From Anaerolineales bacterium (GTDB lineage: Bacteria > Chloroflexota > Anaerolineae > Promineifilales > Promineifilaceae), in assembly GCA_020432595.1 (NCBI GenBank), contig JAGQGA010000274.1, forward strand, positions 1 through 7,184: a stretch of 7,184 nucleotides of DNA. The letters are read 5' to 3'. Positions within the stretch are counted from its first letter, which is position 1; every line of letters begins with the position of its first letter. The translations under genes and the position numbers were made by a program. Under the pieces are notes generated by a model. That model was not told the origin of the DNA. It did not search any database and was given only the letters and a program-made list of their open reading frames with translations. This document shows, piece by piece, positions 4,395 through 7,184 of this stretch.

Positions 4395-6947
4395 CTACTC
4401 CTCACGAACGGCCGTTGCAATCACCATCCCTCCCAGCCGCCACGCTGGGTAAATCCCCGCCAGCAGCGCGGCAAGGACGGCCACGGCCAGCGATTGGACA
4501 AAATAACCCGGCTGAAGCTGCATTTGCAGCGTCCAGCCAAACGAACGCACGTTGATGACATAGATCAAAATCCAGGCCAGCACGTACCCCACCGGCATCG
4601 CCAGCACCCCCGCCACCGCCCCAATCAGCCCCGTTTTCAGCAGCGTCAATGCCCAAAGCTGGCGCAGCGTCATTCCCGTGGCGCGGAGGATACCCAGCTC
4701 CCGCGTTTGCTCAAGCTGCAAACTGAGCAGGGCGCTCAGCACCCCAATAAACGCGACGATAACCGCCAGCAGCCGCAGCGCCGAGGTAATGGCAAAGGTG
4801 CGGTCAAACACCTCCAGCGACGTTTGGCGTAACGCCTGGTTGGAGCGAATGTCGAGGGCTTGACGGCCGTTTATCGCCCCCTGCATCTCCCGCACCAACT
4901 TGTCCACGTCAGCTCCTGGCTCCACAAACAGCGCCAGCGACGAGGTAGCCTCGTCCTGCCACAGCGCGGCGTACTGCCCCTTGTCCATAAAAATGGTGCC
5001 TCGGTCGTTGGCATAGTCGTAGATGACGGCCAGCACGGGGAAGGTTTGCGGACCAACGGCCGTTTGCAGCGTCAGCGGCGGCGGCGGAATGGGCATGTTT
5101 TCCTTCAGCACCAACGCCTCGGAAATAATCACCCCTTCGCCCAGCGACAGCCACGGATTGTCCACGCCGTCGGGTTTCCAGGCATAGGGGCGGTTCCCCC
5201 GCGACACGTCCCCAGCGGCGGCGACCAACTGCACCGTGCGGCCTAAATCGGGGGCAAACACTTCGGACGGGCGGGCAACGGCCGTTTGCACCACCCCCCG
5301 CCACGCGCTCAATTCGGCAATAATGTCGGGCTGAATCGCCCCGGTGTCGCGGGTGGCGGTGGCTCCCGGCGGCGAGACGTAAATGTCGGCCTGGAGGGTT
5401 TGCTCCAGCCACTGGATGACGGTGCTGCGGAAGGAGCCGATCATAATTGAAACGCCGACGATGACGGAAACGGCCGTCATCAGGGCGGCAATGGCGACGG
5501 AGGTGCGGCTGAGCGAACGGCCGATTTCTCGCGGAGCCATGCGCCCCAACACCCCCAGCAGCTTGTCGCCCAGTGGAGCCAGCCAGCGCATAAGAACGGC
5601 CGTTGTTGGCGGCGTGAGCAGGGCGGCGGCAATCAATACGGCAAACAGCCCAGCGAATGAGGCCACCAGCCCGCCTGCTTGTGACCAGAGCAGGAGAACG
5701 CCAACGGCCGTTAATACCGCCCACGCCAGCAGCAGCCACGGCAGCAGTTCTCGGATTCGCCCTTCGGCAGCGGAACGGCGCAGCGTTGTTTGCGGCGTGG
5801 TTCGCATCGCTTCCCAGGCGGGAACAGCGGCAGCGGCAGCGGCGGCCACCACCCCAATCAGCAGCCCCTTGAGCAAGGTGGCGGGGGGAATGGTGACGCT
5901 TTGGACGTTGACCACAAAATAGAGGTCGTTGATCGTTTGGGTAATCAGCCGCACCGTCCCTTGCCCCAGCACAATCCCCAGCCCCACCCCCAACACGGCT
6001 CCCACCAGCCCCAAAATAAGCGATTCGGCCAAAATGAGCTGGAAGAGCTGCTGCCGCGTGACCCCTAAACAGCGCAGCACGCCAAAAAGCGGCCGTCGCT
6101 GCACGACGCTAAAGGTGACGGTGTTGTAGATGAGAAACATGCCGACGACGAGTGCAAGCAGGCTGAGGGCGGTGAGGTTGAGGCTGAAGGCGGCGGTCAT
6201 TTGCTGGATGGCGTTTTGCTGGGAAGCGGCCGTTTCTAGCCGGGCAGCGGCGGGCAAAATGGCCTGAATGGCGGGCAGCAACGCCGGATCTGGCACAATC
6301 AGGTCTATGTGACTCAGCCGCCCCACCTGCCCAAATAGCTCCTGGGCGGTGGCGATGTCGGCAAAGATGAGGTTGCTGAGGGCGCGGCGACTGCTGTCGT
6401 CCTGAGGGGTGAGCAGGCCAACGATGGTGGTGGGATGCAAACGGCCGTTAATCTCCACCATCACCTCATCCCCCAGCCCTAGCCCCGCCGGTTCCGCCAG
6501 CGATTCGGCCAGCACAATGGCGTTGGGCTGAGTCAGGAAGGGGGTCAAGCCATCGGCATTCCCGTCACCAGAGCCAAAATAGTTGCGAAAGGGTGGCTCG
6601 GCAAAGGGGTCAATGCCCACCAATCGGATGGGCTGTGGTCCCAGCGCCGCTGCCTGCACATATCCCTCGACGACGGGCGCGGCCAGTTGGTAGCCCAACT
6701 GCTGCCGCAGCCGCTGGTAAACGGCTTCGTCCAGCCCATTTGGCCCACCCTCAATGCGATGGGTGGTACGCCCGGTAACGGCATTGGTGGAAAGGGCAAA
6801 GGCGCGGCTGGCGGAGCCATTGGCAAGGTCAATGGAGACCATCATCGCCACGCCAATCGCCACGCCGACGATGAGCAGGATGTACTGAAACGGCCGTTGG
6901 CGCAGCCGCCGCCAGGTGAGCCGCCAGAGGGGGGTGTTATTGGTCAT
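4395..6947 (-). CDS. ABC transporter permease with two FtsX domains
   Basis: An 850-residue inner-membrane permease of the MacB/FtsX superfamily, close in plan to the ten-helix YbbP/LolC-like duplicated type. After a basic RLTWRRLRQRP start, helix 1 spans about 21-40, followed by an extracytoplasmic MacB_PCD-like domain (about 45-250). FtsX domain 1 (about 253-378) contains VVQRRPLFGVLRCLGVTR, the cytoplasmic coupling segment. Two central helices (about 400-450) and another at 480-505 precede a second outer domain (about 510-715). FtsX domain 2 (about 718-845) contains LQLEQTRELGILRATGMT. Such permeases use an ABC ATPase to move or extract lipids or lipoproteins, or to drive outer proteins mechanically; the substrate here is unknown. 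No ATPase is visible. ATG 6947 has no Shine-Dalgarno sequence and overlaps the preceding gene's stop by 11 nt, suggesting translational coupling. Nine ACGGCCGT copies lie within the gene. Confidence 0.92.
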   Translation of the reverse strand: MTNNTPLWRLTWRRLRQRPFQYILLIVGVAIGVAMMVSIDLANGSASRAFALSTNAVTGRTTHRIEGGPNGLDEAVYQRLRQQLGYQLAAPVVEGYVQAAALGPQPIRLVGIDPFAEPPFRNYFGSGDGNADGLTPFLTQPNAIVLAESLAEPAGLGLGDEVMVEINGRLHPTTIVGLLTPQDDSSRRALSNLIFADIATAQELFGQVGRLSHIDLIVPDPALLPAIQAILPAAARLETAASQQNAIQQMTAAFSLNLTALSLLALVVGMFLIYNTVTFSVVQRRPLFGVLRCLGVTRQQLFQLILAESLILGLVGAVLGVGLGIVLGQGTVRLITQTINDLYFVVNVQSVTIPPATLLKGLLIGVVAAAAAAAVPAWEAMRTTPQTTLRRSAAEGRIRELLPWLLLAWAVLTAVGVLLLWSQAGGLVASFAGLFAVLIAAALLTPPTTAVLMRWLAPLGDKLLGVLGRMAPREIGRSLSRTSVAIAALMTAVSVIVGVSIMIGSFRSTVIQWLEQTLQADIYVSPPGATATRDTGAIQPDIIAELSAWRGVVQTAVARPSEVFAPDLGRTVQLVAAAGDVSRGNRPYAWKPDGVDNPWLSLGEGVIISEALVLKENMPIPPPPLTLQTAVGPQTFPVLAVIYDYANDRGTIFMDKGQYAALWQDEATSSLALFVEPGADVDKLVREMQGAINGRQALDIRSNQALRQTSLEVFDRTFAITSALRLLAVIVAFIGVLSALLSLQLEQTRELGILRATGMTLRQLWALTLLKTGLIGAVAGVLAMPVGYVLAWILIYVINVRSFGWTLQMQLQPGYFVQSLAVAVLAALLAGIYPAWRLGGMVIATAVREE

Positions 6948-7184
6948 CGGTAATCAGTGATCGGTAATCAGTAATCGGTGATCGGTTATCGGTTTTTAGG
7001 CGGTGAAGTTTGGCCAGTTCGACGAAGGGGAGCGCGGCAATGATGGCCATCGGCGTTTGGGCGGCGACCATGCGGTTGAAGTTGGGGGCGCTCAGCGTCA
7101 GCACCGTTGGAGCCAGCATCACCAGCAGCCAGAGCAGCAAAAACATGGGCAGCGGCTGCCGCCAGCGCCACAAAGCGATGAGCA
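6937..7184 (-). CDS. C-terminal end of a GT39-like membrane glycosyltransferase (5' end beyond window)
   Basis: The frame is open to the window edge and ends at TAA (6937-6939), so only about the last 82 residues are seen. The stretch from WLLVMLAPTVLTLSAPNFNR to MAIIAALPFVELA resembles the conserved late segment of ArnT/PMT-type (GT39, GT-C fold) enzymes, where a Pro-Thr-x-Leu-Ser-x-x-Ala-Pro-His-x-x-Arg motif follows a transmembrane helix; here Asn stands in place of His. Such enzymes transfer sugars from lipid carriers on the outer face of the membrane. The last residues, roughly TDNRSPITDYRSLITDDQ, are encoded by the heptamer repeat and probably are not part of the conserved fold. The stop lies 11 nt inside the FtsX gene, so the two may share a transcript. 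Confidence 0.6.
   Translation of the reverse strand, partial: LIALWRWRQPLPMFLLLWLLVMLAPTVLTLSAPNFNRMVAAQTPMAIIAALPFVELAKLHRLKTDNRSPITDYRSLITDDQ
6941..6996. repeat. Heptamer tandem repeat at the GT39-FtsX junction
   Basis: Six in-register heptamers run from 6948: CGGTAAT, CAGTGAT, CGGTAAT, CAGTAAT, CGGTGAT and CGGTTAT. They are flanked by degenerate units TGGTCAT (6941-6947, including the permease start codon) and CGGTTTT (6990-6996). The consensus is C-R-G-T-N-A-T. It resembles the short tandemly repeated repetitive sequences known from cyanobacteria. The array lies inside the end of the upstream reading frame and takes the place of a ribosome binding site. Confidence 0.75.

Larger units (their letters stand above)
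437..6898. repeat. Highly iterated palindrome ACGGCCGT / AACGGCCGTT
   Basis: ACGGCCGT occurs 17 times, beginning at 438, 1743, 2368, 2494 (one base either way), 2669, 3176, 4282, 4314, 4408, 4863, 5056, 5278, 5470, 5596, 5704, 6441 and 6890. Twelve are the decamer AACGGCCGTT, beginning at 437, 2367, 2668, 3175, 4313, 4407, 5055, 5277, 5595, 5703, 6440 and 6889. The copies at 2365-2378 and 2666-2679 are perfect 14-bp palindromes. Seven further CGGCCG cores differ in the flanks (1439, 1660, 1664, 2505, 5518, 6090, 6227). By chance about 0.2 octamers would be expected at about 58% GC. Fifteen octamers are within genes, in all three codon phases, and two are intergenic. Confidence 0.9.

Noticed and set aside
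4909..5739. A 276-codon open frame on the minus strand in another phase
   Set aside because: It lies wholly inside the FtsX permease gene. Its product is Arg/Gly/Ala/His-rich low-complexity sequence, typical of a shadow frame in GC-rich coding DNA.
5818..5850. GCN-rich run in the FtsX gene resembling a triplet repeat
   Set aside because: It encodes an alanine run in a transmembrane helix of FtsX domain 1, which is ordinary for this helix; no exact long repeat is present.
437..6898. The palindrome copies as a CRISPR array or as mobile-element ends
   Set aside because: Spacing is irregular (about 30 to over 1,000 bp), copies lie inside intact genes, and there are no flanking direct repeats or transposase genes.
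1..7184. Genes for tRNA, rRNA or a riboswitch
   Set aside because: No cloverleaf, rRNA segment or conserved riboswitch core was recognised on either strand; the nadV leader is only about 35 nt.

Overview
The window looks like a stretch of moderately GC-rich bacterial chromosome. The lineage cannot be fixed from 7 kb. The gene mix (an FtsX-type permease, an AttH/CrtC lipocalin-like protein, a GT39-like glycosyltransferase, a DUF347 protein), plus heptamer tandem repeats and small dispersed inverted repeats between genes, would suit Chloroflexota. That is an inference with modest confidence.

Layout from left to right. Bases 1-157 are a control region: a short repeat, a perfect hairpin, a sigma-70-like promoter and two nearly identical operator-like palindromes. 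They precede nadV (158-1549, +), a nicotinamide phosphoribosyltransferase of NAD salvage. A strong 13-bp hairpin separates nadV from the convergent attH-like gene (1597-2754, -), a membrane-anchored or secreted lipocalin-like protein. A 286-bp gap follows that holds a possible relic lipoprotein leader. Next is a DUF347 membrane protein on the + strand (3041-4237) that is visibly AT-richer than its neighbours. It converges on a two-domain FtsX ABC-transporter permease (4395-6947, -), with a palindrome-built hairpin between them. At the right edge is the 3' end of a GT39-like glycosyltransferase (-), whose stop overlaps the permease start.

How the genes may work together. nadV is a stand-alone metabolic gene, probably repressed when NAD is sufficient. 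The FtsX permease and the AttH-like protein belong to families that often sit side by side. Here they are on the same strand but separated by the oppositely oriented DUF347 gene, and no ABC ATPase is visible.

The most striking signal is not a gene. The palindrome ACGGCCGT occurs 17 times, 12 of them as AACGGCCGTT, against an expectation well below one. It lies in four genes and one intergenic region, in all three codon phases. This behaves like the cyanobacterial HIP1 highly iterated palindrome but has a different sequence, and I know of no description of it.
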